From Amylostereum areolatum (Eukaryota; Basidiomycota; Agaricomycetes; Russulales; Stereaceae), in contig SAXG01000073.1 of assembly GCA_012932865.1 (NCBI GenBank), forward strand, positions 164,816 to 228,815: a DNA stretch of 64,000 nucleotides, given 5' to 3'. The position numbers and the translations under genes were made by a program. Under the pieces are notes generated by a model. It did not search any database and was not told where the DNA came from. It worked only from the letters and a program-made list of their open reading frames with translations. Shown one piece after another: positions 39,119-48,365 of the stretch (positions are counted from its first letter, which is position 1; every line of letters starts with the position of its first letter).

Positions 39119-40863
39119 TCATATCGCCTGCGTTTTGTAATCTGCCGATGCCGAAACATCGTCTTTGGACCGCTGAATTTTCAGCTCATCGTGCGACTCG
39201 TAGCCTCCGTGCTCCTCCTGCACGTGATGCACGGATACCTCCAACGGGACCATGGATATGGCACTGCTTTCGATGTCCCTTGGGAGCGGGCGGCGACGAA
39301 GGTGTTGATCGCTTATGCCCGATTCGATAATGCCGGACGACATGGATGTAGAGCTAGAGGGGGGACGCTCAGCTCCTCGAAAGTCAGGGCGGATAGAGGG
39401 GGCGTACTTGGGGGAAAGGAAGTTCGACAGCTGACGGTACATACGCGTTGCGCCGACCAAACTACGAAAGACAGTCAGACGTGAGCGCGGGTCAAGCGGG
39501 GAAGGACTCACAGTATCGTCACTGAACGCCGAACGAAGAATGGGAAGTATGTCAGTAGGAATGAAGCTTGAAGGGCGATCCCCATGACTACGCACTCTCA
39601 GGCGTCAAGAACATCTGCGAGGGCCATTAGGCGCATGGTGACTGTATTAGATCGAAGAGACGCACCAGGTTCATAGCGACTGTACGGCGGAATAGAGAGG
39701 CGCAATAAGCTTCGGGTCAGCGTCAGACACGACGAAGCCTCACCATTAAAGTTATATGACAGAAAAATCACGCTGGGAAGTTCTGCGACGGTCGCGAGTA
39801 CCATCCAAACGAGACCCTACGAGTTGATTAATGAATAAGGCCGTAGAGGCGACAAGCGCCGCCGCGGACATACCTGCTTCCAGAGCATCTTCCAGACGCC
39901 GAACCTGCTCGCCTCGCGCCGACGGAAGAGCCCCACCAGCATCGCGCCCAGCAGCAAAACGTCGACGACGAGTCCACAGATCCCATTGGGCAGGTTTGCT
40001 TCAGACCGGAGGATGATGCATATGCCGGAGACGGGGTCATAAGTGGCCTTGGCCTGGATCGAAGCTCAGCAGGATACAAGCCATGTGTGAAGGGGCATGG
40101 ACGTACAACGATGACGCCGTGCAGGAGTGTCCCGAGGAAAGCGAGTAAAGCGAAGGAGACGAAGGCAATCACAACACGGTTCCGGTTCCAGATGGCGATA
40201 CTACGGGGCGATATCAGCGCCGCGACGGTGCCAATGTCCAACGAGAACGTACACGCGGATGCCGATGAGCGTTGAAGCAAGGAGTAACCCCGCGTAGGAA
40301 AAGCACTGCGGGTTGAAGCGATGAGGAGGAGACAGTGGCGAAAACAAAGGCCCCACTTACATACACGGAATACAACCATGCCTAGGGCACGAGGGGACGT
40401 TGAGTCCAGCGCCATTGCGGACAAGCATTTAAGTGGGGAAACTGACCTGGCAGTTGAATTTGTGCGCGAGATTGAGACCGGTGACGATAGACACTAGCGA
40501 GCCTACACCGGCGCAGCGACAAGCCAGATACGCCTGAAACGCGTCGACGTCAGCGCAGAGAATTCCTCGGGATGCAGATATCACGCACTATCGGTGTCCA
40601 CTTCAGCTCTTTCTGCCTCCTGATCAGCTTGTAGTCATAATCCAGGTTCGAAACAAATTCCCATCTAAGAGGCGTGTGCTGGTGAGCTCGCGCGCGCGGC
40701 CTCAAAAAGTAGTGGGACGTGCAGGTAGAGACCGAGGAGGCAATGCTGTAGAAGGATGAACGAATCTAGGGTCCTGTAAGCTCGCCACCCTCTGGAAACA
40801 GACGACCTGGGAAGGCTCACTGTACTGAGCGAGGATGGTCGCCGGATCCTGCCAGTTCACCAT
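39119..40863 (-). CDS. DUF6533 domain membrane protein (copy 3)
   Basis: Multi-pass membrane protein of unknown role. It starts at 40863 (MVNWQDPATILAQYS), followed over an intron by a hydrophobic exon and the DUF6533 signature (WEFVSNLDYDYKLIRRQ) read from 40670-40600. A membrane exon near 40150-40200 contains IAIWNRNRVVIAFVSFALLA. Later exons include VWMVLATVAELPSVIFLSYN and LVGATRMYRQLSNFLSP. The last exon has RRRPLPRDIESSAISMVPLE and ends DYKTQAI at 39119. This is the full family plan with the same tail as copies 2 and 4. A TATATA tract lies 58 bp upstream. It sits back-to-tail with P450 copy B, with no clear functional link. Confidence 0.72.
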
Positions 40864-42064
40864 GGCGTTCAATGGGGGAGAGCGATCGCGAAATTCAACC
40901 AGGACACGGGCTCCACCGTAGATATATAGGCGTCCCCTCACGGCGCGCGTTGCGGGGACAGGATGTCTCAGATCTCTCGCTGGGCACTGGGCAGGTCGGC
41001 GGCGCCCCCCGATCGAATCTGGCAGGTTGCGGATGAATCAGCGTTTCCTATTGCAAAAAGTCTTCTCCAGGGACGGGTCACTGCGTCATGGACAAGTTTC
41101 AAGAGTGGATTCATGCGAGAGTCCCGAGAGTTAGTACGCCATTTGAACAAGAATAATCGTCTACCCACCGAAGGAAAACGGCGAGAAACCTTCCAGTCAA
41201 GTCTTCGAACGCCGATCTGCCAACGATATGCCCAGATATGCCCGCACAGAATGCCTGAGGTCATTTGAAAGGAGCAAATTCAAAGCCCATAGATTGCCGC
41301 CAGACTCTCGGCGACGACTGTGGGCGACACCGATGGCCGTCGTCTGCGCGAATAAGAATCAATCGATGATATACACATCATACACGAGCGACAAACGGGA
41401 GCCATCCCCCACCCCCCCCTCGCCGCTCTCTCAGACGAATAGCTCACGTACATGGTGGCAGGTGTCGGGAAGAGCATCTTACCCAGCTGACCCTGCGCGT
41501 GCTGCGCGTGCTTTCGGGGTGCTCCTTCTAAACATATAGCAAACAGACGTTGTAAGGAGGAAACTGGGGACTGCGTACTTATTTTTTGGGAGCACGATCC
41601 ACCTCACGGAGCCATGTCACGGGTGAGATATGAGTGACCCACCTACGTCGGAACAATCAATCATGAGAGGGCTTGAAATATCGCTGAGAAGCATCGCAAC
41701 TTTCGGGGAGGAGGACGTAAGGATCCGAATGGCGTCTCCCCTTGGTCTCCCCTCTTTCATGATGCCGTGGCGGTTTGGTAACCATGCTTGTGGGGGAGGA
41801 AGGAGAACGGGGGCGGGCCATTCGAGAACGACGTCGAGAAGACAAACCGAAAATCGTGCCACGACAAGCTTGGACCGGTATACATTTGGTCTGATCGAGG
41901 CGAGGATGGGGAGATGATCGACCAGCGTGCACCTCGTCGTTGGCTGACCCGGAAACTCGGAGGTACCGGAACTTTCGAGTTGCTGCTGCTCCGTTCTGAT
42001 GCCCCCCCCGGGACCCAGGAACGAGACGCTATGCCAGGACATACAAATTGGACAAGCAGACCGC
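40864..42064. other. Intergenic DNA left of the nested transposons
   Basis: A TATATA tract at 40921-40929 serves the DUF6533 gene. From about 41617 the minus strand has a longer coding-like frame that may belong to a gene interrupted by the transposon (see the entry at 48366-48722). Confidence 0.4.
40921..40929 (-). promoter_or_regulatory. TATA-like tract of DUF6533 copy 3
   Basis: ctatatatc on the minus strand, 58 bp upstream of the ATG at 40863. Confidence 0.35.
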
Positions 42065-42072
42065 AATTGAAG
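42065..42072 (+). repeat. 8-bp target-site duplication, left copy
   Basis: aattgaag directly before the left inverted repeat. The identical octamer follows the right inverted repeat at 48358-48365. An 8-bp duplication is the hallmark of hAT transposition. Confidence 0.85.
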
Positions 42073-42175
42073 TAGTGTACCGTTAAAAAAACAAAAACGT
42101 TCTTTAACCTGTTCATGAACGGAGTGCCCCGCGATAGGCCAATTAACACGCTATATTAACCGTTAATATAGCTTT

Positions 42176-42289
42176 CGAATCAGGCTTGATTTCGTGCGGC
42201 CTAAGCGTGAGGCGGGAGCTTGCGACGCGGGAGGTACGGGAAACCGCCCCCGAAGGGGCATGTATGGATTGCGTGCGAGACGAGACCGT
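42176..42289 (-). repeat. Ngaro split repeat B2 (outer 3' end)
   Basis: 114 bp, identical by eye to B1 at 42861-42974. Its outer end (cgaatcagg) is the 3' end of the element. Confidence 0.85.
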
Positions 42290-42491
42290 TACAAGGGAGA
42301 AAAAGAGAAGAGAAAAAAAAGGTTACAAAAGCAGGCGGTAAATGTAGTTAATGCGAGAGCTCATGCGGTACGGAGGCGTGTGTGTACGTAGAGCATGTGG
42401 GTATCCTCCGCTGGAGATCGTAACGGTCGCGGAGTAGGTAAGCGTGGTATGGGAAACCGGTCGGAAACAAACAAGGGTATGCGGTGGGCGG

Positions 42492-42860
42492 GAGAGCGAA
42501 AGCGGCGTGGGCGACGCGGCGAGGCAGACTCTGGCGAGAGGAGGGCGTCAGCGGAACGGTTCGAAGCGACGAAATGGGGACGGACCTGGCGAGACGAGGT
42601 GCTGGCAAGAGTTGGGGGCATCAGCGGTGCCCCCCGAGCGACTCTTGTACTCTCTCGAGCGGGTACTTCCAAACCTAGCCCATCTGTAGCATCCCGCTAC
42701 GGGCTAGGCGGGCTCCCGGTGCCAGGTCGTGCGCAGCCGCGGGCGCATCCCAACAAGTAGGTGGCGGCTCCGACGGGCGTCGGGAGCAGTCGCCCACGCG
42801 AGGACGGCACCGTGCGAAAGCGACGCCTGATTCGACTCCGAGAAACTCCTTTCAAGCCGA
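42492..42860 (-). repeat. Ngaro split repeat A2
   Basis: 369 bp, identical by eye to A1 at 47352-47720. It therefore carries a second copy of the first gag codons, which here run into non-gag DNA. Confidence 0.88.
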
Positions 42861-42974
42861 CGAATCAGGCTTGATTTCGTGCGGCCTAAGCGTGAGGCGG
42901 GAGCTTGCGACGCGGGAGGTACGGGAAACCGCCCCCGAAGGGGCATGTATGGATTGCGTGCGAGACGAGACCGT
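42861..42974 (-). repeat. Ngaro split repeat B1
   Basis: 114 bp, identical to B2. It abuts A2 directly at 42860/42861, forming the internal circle-junction sequence. Confidence 0.85.
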
Positions 42975-43041
42975 AAAAGGCGTAAGAATTGAGGAGGAGG
43001 AAGGGAGGATGGTGGTGCGTGAAAGTGTGGGATGTCGAGCG

Positions 43042-44046
43042 CTATGCCCCGGTGCCCTCAGCAGCGCGGCGGGCGTGGATGAGGGCTTGAAGTAGGACGG
43101 GGTTCTTGCGGATGTACTGCTTGAATGCGTCCGAGCTCCAGCGCCCGATGGCCTGGATACGGTCGTCGGGGTAGCCCTCAGTGGCGTAAAAGGTGGCTCC
43201 TCCGGGACGGAGGGAGTGCCCGCCGATGTTCGAGTTGGGGAAGAGCGACTCGAGGCGGTTAATGAACCAGCTGCGCGTGGGGACCGTCCCGTCCTGCCTG
43301 ACCCACAGCTCGGGAAGGAGGGTGGCAAAGCGGTCGCGGCCGGTGATGTATGCGCGGAAAAGCTGGTAGGGGTCAACGGCTTCCGTGTCACGTCTCGGGA
43401 TGACCACCCTGTTGCCCTCGAAAAATCGGTCGGCCTTGTGTGTTGGGAGGAGGTATGAGTACGCGGTGTCTAGGAACTCCATGCTCGACCTCCGGATCGT
43501 CTTGCGGTGTGAGCGCAGGGCGCCGTTGTCACTGCAGACAAGTTCACCGAGGCGGTGGAGCCCGAAGAACCCTGCCGTGATGAGTGCGAGGAAGAGGCGG
43601 TCGTCGTGGGTGGGGTTTGGGTAGTGGCGGATTGTGAACTCGAGGTCGTCGAGGGATAAGGCGTCGCGGCGGGAGATTGGGGAGTTATAGAGGCGGTTGC
43701 AGCCTGCCAGTGTCCGTGTGACAAGGGCGCTGCGGCGCGTGGCGCGAACATGTGGGAAGTGGGGTTCAAGCTGGTTGCAGATCCCTGATAGGTATGCGGG
43801 GATTGAGTGGGGAGAGATGTGTTGGGCCATGAAGACCACATAGAAGGACAGGGTGTCGGCGGTGGGTTCGATGTCAAAGCTGTGGAGCTTACAGAAGGTC
43901 AGGTATGATTGGAGGTGGGATGTGTATGATAGGCGCGTGGAAATGTCAATCGCGGCTCCGAGGGCGAGCGCCCGTTCGCGAACGAGGCGCTCGGATGTCC
44001 AGGCTTCGCGGCGCGGCTGCCTGGACGAGCGTGAGATCTGGAGCAT
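43042..44046 (-). CDS. Tyrosine recombinase (integrase) of the Ngaro element
   Basis: Site-specific recombinase of 334 aa that integrates the circular cDNA. The catalytic residues of the family are visible: Arg165 (GLHRLGEL), His277 and Arg280 (GGHSLRPGGA), the W-box residue Trp303 (GRWSSDAF) and nucleophile Tyr311 (KQYIRKN). The N-terminal half (TRLSYTSHLQSYLTFCKLH) is the SAM-like core-binding domain. The start codon overlaps the stop of the preceding RT frame as TGATG, so translation probably follows by reinitiation. The length and full set of residues suggest an active enzyme. Confidence 0.92.
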   Translation of the reverse strand: MLQISRSSRQPRREAWTSERLVRERALALGAAIDISTRLSYTSHLQSYLTFCKLHSFDIEPTADTLSFYVVFMAQHISPHSIPAYLSGICNQLEPHFPHVRATRRSALVTRTLAGCNRLYNSPISRRDALSLDDLEFTIRHYPNPTHDDRLFLALITAGFFGLHRLGELVCSDNGALRSHRKTIRRSSMEFLDTAYSYLLPTHKADRFFEGNRVVIPRRDTEAVDPYQLFRAYITGRDRFATLLPELWVRQDGTVPTRSWFINRLESLFPNSNIGGHSLRPGGATFYATEGYPDDRIQAIGRWSSDAFKQYIRKNPVLLQALIHARRAAEGTGA

Positions 44047-45935
44047 CAGCCCTGCGACCCCAGCGTCGAGCGTGGGGGTGAAAAGCCGTGGACACGGAGG
44101 GATGGTTGGTACTGTCGCACCACATTGAAAAGCCCCCGGGATAGGGCATCGGCAACTGTGTTCTTCTCACCTGGGATATGGTGGACGCGGAGGTTGATGT
44201 GGGAGGCCATGAGGATTTCGGCTGCCCGGAAAAGGAGGTCGTTGTAACCGGCACGCGCTTTGAACGAGTCAAATATCTGGACTGTGTTGAGGTTGTCGGT
44301 GTAGATAAGTAGCTTTGAGGGGACCTGGGGGAGGGCGGCCGCCCAGCTGAGTGCCACGAGGACGCACAGTGCTTCGTACCAGAAGATGGTGTCTTCTGTG
44401 TTTGGGGCGGGGGGGAGCGTCGATGCGAATCCTTGCCCAGCCTGTGGTGACCAGAAGCCGAGGCCGGACAGGGATGCGTCGCAGAAGATAACCATGTCGG
44501 CTGTCGACGGGTCCCATAGGCGCGCCCGTATTATGTGAATCCCGGAGGACTGCTGCAGGGTGGTCGCAAACCAGCGGAGGTCGCGTGAGACCTGTCCGTT
44601 GAGGAATATGGGGGCATTGGGCTTCTTTTTTCCGGATATTTTGGCATACGAGGACGCGAGCGCAGGGCGGAGGAGTGGTGCCACATTGAGCGCCCAGTTC
44701 ATCCAGCCGAGCAGGCGCTGCCACTCGACGAGGCGACGGCGGCGGTCGGGGGCCTCGTCGATGAACACGTGGATGGCGGTGACTAGGTTGGAGATGCTCT
44801 CGGCGGAGAGAAAAATGGTCATGCTAACCGGGGAGACCTCAAAGCCGGTGATCACGAGAATACGGCCAAACTCCTGCTTGCTCTTCTCGTGCGGAATTCC
44901 GAGGAAGTCCCATAACTGGAGCAGTTGGACCTGCTTTGGGGGAAGCCATGCACCGTAGGGCTCATAGAAGGTGCAGTGGGGTGACAGGTCATGGGAGAAC
45001 GTGTCGTCGATGTAGGCAAGGAGGGCTTCAATATGGCGGATCTTGACAGCGATCCACAGGACTAGTGCAAAGAAGGAGCACCACAGATTCCCGGAGGCGC
45101 GGCCTCCGAAGTTGTTGCAGCGGTCGACACGGCGGACACCGTCGATTGTGACAACCTGGCGGAGCTGGTATAAGGGGTGGATAGGGATGCGGCGGTAGGC
45201 TTGGGAGACGTCAGACTTGAATAGATAGATCGGCACGTTGCCGTGGTGCCGGCGGACGTGCAACAGGTTGTGTGCCAGATGCTGAACTGTGTCGAGACGG
45301 ACGTGTACGTCATCCTTGTCTATGGTTGAGTTGGGTGAGAACTCGCCGGCAGAGTGGTCGACAATGAGGCGTAGCTTCCCCGATTTCTTGGGGATAACGC
45401 TGACGGGGACGCTGCACATGCCAGGGAGGAGGGGTTCTCCGGGGCGGCCGAAAGGTGGGGAGAAACGCCCGAGACGTTCTTCCTCGAGGCATTGCTGTTT
45501 CGCAAACTCGAGCTCAGCGGGCGCGAGTGGGCGCTCGGGGTGGTCGCGCGTAATTGGGTAGTCGTCCGGGAAGTCGGCGTGCGGCCAGAAACCCTCGCGG
45601 AAACCGCGAATGACAGACTGGACGAACGGTCGATTGGGGTGGGTGACGAGAAGCGACTCGAAGTTGTCTATATTGATGGGGGAGACGACCTTGAACAGCT
45701 CTGGGTATCTGCGAAGCGTCGCGAGTGCTATTTTGTCGTTGAGTGCGGAAGGGGGAGGTCCAGGGAGCGGCGCTGCCGTCTCCGTAGCGAGGGCCGACGG
45801 GGTGAGGATTGAGGCCTGCTCTTGACCCCACACGAAGCCGCGGAAACGGCGCGGTCCCGTCGGAGGGGTTGCTTCAGTGGTTGGTGTGGGCGGAGCCGTC
45901 GCCGCGGCCACACTCGTGAGCACCGTGTTTTCCTC
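44046..45935 (-). CDS. Reverse transcriptase-RNase H polyprotein of the Ngaro element
   Basis: Copies the element RNA into DNA. The domain region starts around 45800. RT motifs seen in order: VIPKKSGKLRLIVDHS; FKSDVSQAYRRIPIHP; NFGGRASGNLWCSFFA; the catalytic box AYIDDTF; and VSPVSMTIFLS. RNase H follows: VIFCDASLSGLGFW, EALCVLVALSW, IYTDNLNTVQIFDS and HHIPGEKNTVADALSRG. The stop lies at 44046-44048. The frame is open much further upstream (to 47468) but there it is only the alternative frame of gag, so I start the call near the gag end. It lies +1 relative to gag, implying a frameshift or reinitiation. No methyltransferase domain, which excludes DIRS proper. Confidence 0.88.
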   Translation of the reverse strand, partial: EENTVLTSVAAATAPPTPTTEATPPTGPRRFRGFVWGQEQASILTPSALATETAAPLPGPPPSALNDKIALATLRRYPELFKVVSPINIDNFESLLVTHPNRPFVQSVIRGFREGFWPHADFPDDYPITRDHPERPLAPAELEFAKQQCLEEERLGRFSPPFGRPGEPLLPGMCSVPVSVIPKKSGKLRLIVDHSAGEFSPNSTIDKDDVHVRLDTVQHLAHNLLHVRRHHGNVPIYLFKSDVSQAYRRIPIHPLYQLRQVVTIDGVRRVDRCNNFGGRASGNLWCSFFALVLWIAVKIRHIEALLAYIDDTFSHDLSPHCTFYEPYGAWLPPKQVQLLQLWDFLGIPHEKSKQEFGRILVITGFEVSPVSMTIFLSAESISNLVTAIHVFIDEAPDRRRRLVEWQRLLGWMNWALNVAPLLRPALASSYAKISGKKKPNAPIFLNGQVSRDLRWFATTLQQSSGIHIIRARLWDPSTADMVIFCDASLSGLGFWSPQAGQGFASTLPPAPNTEDTIFWYEALCVLVALSWAAALPQVPSKLLIYTDNLNTVQIFDSFKARAGYNDLLFRAAEILMASHINLRVHHIPGEKNTVADALSRGLFNVVRQYQPSLRVHGFSPPRSTLGSQG

Positions 45936-47532
45936 CGCATGAGGAGCACGCGTGGCGGTACTTGCACCCTTTGCCTGAGCAGTTCCCGGCGTTGAAGCGT
46001 CGGCAGATTTCGGTGGACTGCTGGGGGCCTTGCGAGCGGCGAGCTCCCGTCGCAGTGCTGCCTCGCGCGCGAGAGATGTTGCTGGTGGCCGGTCGCGAGG
46101 CCAGTCCAGCGGTGATGTGCATGGTCTCGAGTGCCGTAAACTCCTTGGTGTCTGAAAGCTCGAGGGCGTTGGACCTGCCGACGCGGGCGCGGACAGCGCG
46201 GTCGTAGTTGAGAACGAGGTCGTCGTGCCCGTGGACGGCGCCGAAGTAGTTGATGATGTGCCTGCGATAGGCGGCCAACTCGTCGCGTCGATGCGGGTAG
46301 ACGAACGTGACGGCGTCCTGGTAGCGCTCGAATGCCATTCCCCACTCGCCGGATGTGGCGATGTGCTTCGCAGGCTTGGATGGTCCGCCGTGTAGCTCAT
46401 ACTCCCCGAGCTTCTGGATGTCGCGCCCGTCTCCCCCAATGGCGTAGAGGCTGGAAAAAACGACGTCGAGGTCGAAGTACGTGTCTGATAGGACTGCCTT
46501 CCATCCGGACTGGGGGAAATCGGGGCACTCGGGCATGGAGATGACGATGGTTTTGATTTCGTCGAGGTGCTGAAGGTAGTTGGCCTTGAGCTTGACGGTA
46601 AGCCGGCAGTTGTCAGAGAGCGCTGAGTCCGCTCGGCCGGAGAGGAAAGGGAGGGAGGAGTAGTCGAGCTTGCGTTTGGCTGGGCGCCCGTCGTCGCTGA
46701 AGTCGTCATCGAGGCGACGATGCTTGCCAGAAAGTCGGAAGTCGAGGTCGCTGTCGCGCGAGCGTCCGCGCTGGCGCTGGCGAGAGCGCGCGCGCTGAGG
46801 GGACCGGCTGTCGTCCGAGTGGGAGCGCCTTCGGCGAGCGCGCTCACGCGGGGTGCGCGGGCTGTCCCGCTCGTAGCTCCTGCCGCGACGCGCGGTGCTG
46901 GCCGGCGAACGCGAGCGTCGGCGGCGGGTCTCTCCGACGTCGTTCCCGCCGAGTCCCCGCACACGGCGGAAACCGTCCTCCTCGTTCGTGAGTCGCCGCT
47001 CGAGGGCCTCCTCAAGGAGCGAGACGAAGTGGTTGTAGGCTTGGGCCCGCGCCCCGCGTGCGGCGTCTTCGTCTTCTTCGGACAGGTCTGCGCGCGTACC
47101 GCTGGCGAGGAGGCCGTCGATGTTGGTGGCTGCATTCGCGAGGCGCAAGTGTCCACCTTCGAGCTGCTCGACGACTCGCATGCAGTCGTCGGCGATGCCG
47201 GCGACGAAGAGCTGGGACAGGTCGGGCTGGATGCGTCGGGAGAGTGGCCGCCCACCTTGCGGCGCGTCGGGACCCGGCCCCCCTGCGTGCGGTCCTTCCT
47301 CTTGCGGTATAACATGTTCAGTCTGGGCCATATGGGAGTTGCGCGAGGGTTGAGAGCGAAAGCGGCGTGGGCGACGCGGCGAGGCAGACTCTGGCGAGAG
47401 GAGGGCGTCAGCGGAACGGTTCGAAGCGACGAAATGGGGACGGACCTGGCGAGACGAGGTGCTGGCAAGAGTTGGGGGCATCAGCGGTGCCCCCCGAGCG
47501 ACTCTTGTACTCTCTCGAGCGGGTACTTCCAA
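45874..47532 (-). CDS. Gag-like protein of the Ngaro element
   Basis: Putative nucleocapsid, 552 aa if translation starts at 47532 inside repeat A1; MAQTEHVIPQEEG, near 47330, is another possible start. Order: a helical N-terminal region (DLSQLFVAGIADDCMRV, NHFVSLLEEALERR); a long Arg/Ser-rich RNA-binding-like stretch; a conserved central globular part (TIVISMPECPDFPQSGWKAV, GEWGMAFERYQDAVTF); and a C-terminal Cys/His region (CRRFNAGNCSGKGCKYRHAC, then CGGKHGAHEC), a zinc-finger and knuckle that should bind RNA. The stop is at 45874. The frame is uninterrupted. Confidence 0.82.
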   Translation of the reverse strand: MEVPARESTRVARGAPLMPPTLASTSSRQVRPHFVASNRSADALLSPESASPRRPRRFRSQPSRNSHMAQTEHVIPQEEGPHAGGPGPDAPQGGRPLSRRIQPDLSQLFVAGIADDCMRVVEQLEGGHLRLANAATNIDGLLASGTRADLSEEDEDAARGARAQAYNHFVSLLEEALERRLTNEEDGFRRVRGLGGNDVGETRRRRSRSPASTARRGRSYERDSPRTPRERARRRRSHSDDSRSPQRARSRQRQRGRSRDSDLDFRLSGKHRRLDDDFSDDGRPAKRKLDYSSLPFLSGRADSALSDNCRLTVKLKANYLQHLDEIKTIVISMPECPDFPQSGWKAVLSDTYFDLDVVFSSLYAIGGDGRDIQKLGEYELHGGPSKPAKHIATSGEWGMAFERYQDAVTFVYPHRRDELAAYRRHIINYFGAVHGHDDLVLNYDRAVRARVGRSNALELSDTKEFTALETMHITAGLASRPATSNISRARGSTATGARRSQGPQQSTEICRRFNAGNCSGKGCKYRHACSSCGGKHGAHECGRGDGSAHTNH

Positions 47533-47720
47533 ACCTAGCCCATCTGTAGCATCCCGCTACGGGCTAGGCGGGCTCCCGGTGCCAGGTCGTGCGCAGCCGC
47601 GGGCGCATCCCAACAAGTAGGTGGCGGCTCCGACGGGCGTCGGGAGCAGTCGCCCACGCGAGGACGGCACCGTGCGAAAGCGACGCCTGATTCGACTCCG
47701 AGAAACTCCTTTCAAGCCGA
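47352..47720 (-). repeat. Ngaro split repeat A1 (outer 5' end)
   Basis: 369 bp, identical by eye to A2. It holds the presumed promoter and the first codons of gag. Confidence 0.88.
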
Positions 47721-47931
47721 TTTAACACAGAAAATTGAGCGTGATTTAAGCTAGTGGGAACCCGTAAAAACCCATTCTAAAGCCTCCTGAGCCACATTCG
47801 AGGTCGATACTGCTGTTGGTACGGAGGTGGTCGGACCACGAGCAGCGGCAGGAACGCGCAGGCCCCGGGCTTCGGGTGAGAGGTAATCAAGCAAGAGCGG
47901 GGTCTCTGACTCCCCGCCCTCCACCAAGTCT

Positions 47932-48105
47932 TCAAGCTTCAGCCACGAGGGGGCCACCCTCATGCGCAGTGAGCTCTTCCTCGGTCGGCACAATCAATCC
48001 CCTTGTGTTATCCACTTCGTCCCTATCCGCATCCTCCCAATCCATGTCATGCTCGACTACCTCTCCCGCCAACTCGTCTCCCAACTCGTCCTCCGAATCG
48101 GACAT
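47932..48105 (-). CDS. Small acidic ORF inside the hAT-like element
   Basis: A 57-aa frame, MSDSEDELGDELAG ... PTEEELTAHE, highly acidic. It may be the relic of a transposase first exon: a second coding-like frame (LKLEDLVEGGESETPLLLDY) overlaps just downstream and could be a further exon. No zinc-finger or dimerisation motif is visible, so assignment to hAT transposase is a guess from position. Confidence 0.3.
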   Translation of the reverse strand: MSDSEDELGDELAGEVVEHDMDWEDADRDEVDNTRGLIVPTEEELTAHEGGPLVAEA

Positions 48106-48357
48106 GGTAACCGTGTTAGCTTTATACTGATCTATCTGTCATACATTGGAAATAATACGGGGGGTCGCTGGGTATTGGTGGATGGCTGCTACTTGACTCG
48201 GACATCCCGCCGCGCCCCGAGGTCGGGAAGGGTGCCTGTTCAAAAAGGTTTTTGAACCATGGATTTTGCGGGGTCATTTATGAACGTGTTTATGAACCAT
48301 GTTTATAAACCGTTAAAGAAGATTAGTTAAAAAAAGTCCTTTTTTCACGGTACACTA

Positions 48358-48365
48358 AATTGAAG
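48358..48365 (+). repeat. 8-bp target-site duplication, right copy
   Basis: aattgaag directly after the right inverted repeat, identical to 42065-42072. Confidence 0.85.

Larger units (their letters stand above)
42176..47720 (-). mobile_element. Ngaro-type tyrosine-recombinase retrotransposon, apparently complete
   Basis: On the minus strand the order is A1 (47720-47352), gag, RT/RNase H, tyrosine recombinase, B1 (42974-42861), A2 (42860-42492), a 202-bp spacer, and B2 (42289-42176). This A1...B1-A2...B2 split-direct-repeat layout, with RT/RNase H and a tyrosine recombinase but no methyltransferase domain seen, defines Ngaro within the DIRS order. B1 abuts A2, which reproduces the junction expected if the two outer ends were joined in a circle. 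No target duplication is expected for this class and none is seen. Repeat copies look identical and all frames are open, so insertion is recent. It sits inside the hAT-like element. Confidence 0.9.
42073..48357. mobile_element. hAT-like non-autonomous DNA transposon (host of a nested Ngaro element)
   Basis: The ends form terminal inverted repeats of 18 bp with one mismatch: TAGTGTACCGTTAAAAAA on the left, and the reverse complement of the right end reads TAGTGTACCGTGAAAAAA. Flanking 8-bp duplications are perfect. TAGTG-type ends with 8-bp duplications fit the hAT superfamily. Subterminal DNA is rich in GTTYATRAAC-like motifs on both sides, possible transposase binding sites. Without the inserted retrotransposon the element is only about 740 bp, so it cannot encode a full transposase and must have moved using one supplied elsewhere. 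One small frame at 47932-48105 might be a relic of the transposase N-terminus. Confidence 0.8.

Noticed and set aside
42176..47720. LTR retrotransposon reading of the two 369-bp repeats
   Set aside because: Repeats are split and one lies internally, no protease or DDE integrase is seen, and a tyrosine recombinase is present; this is Ngaro, not an LTR element.
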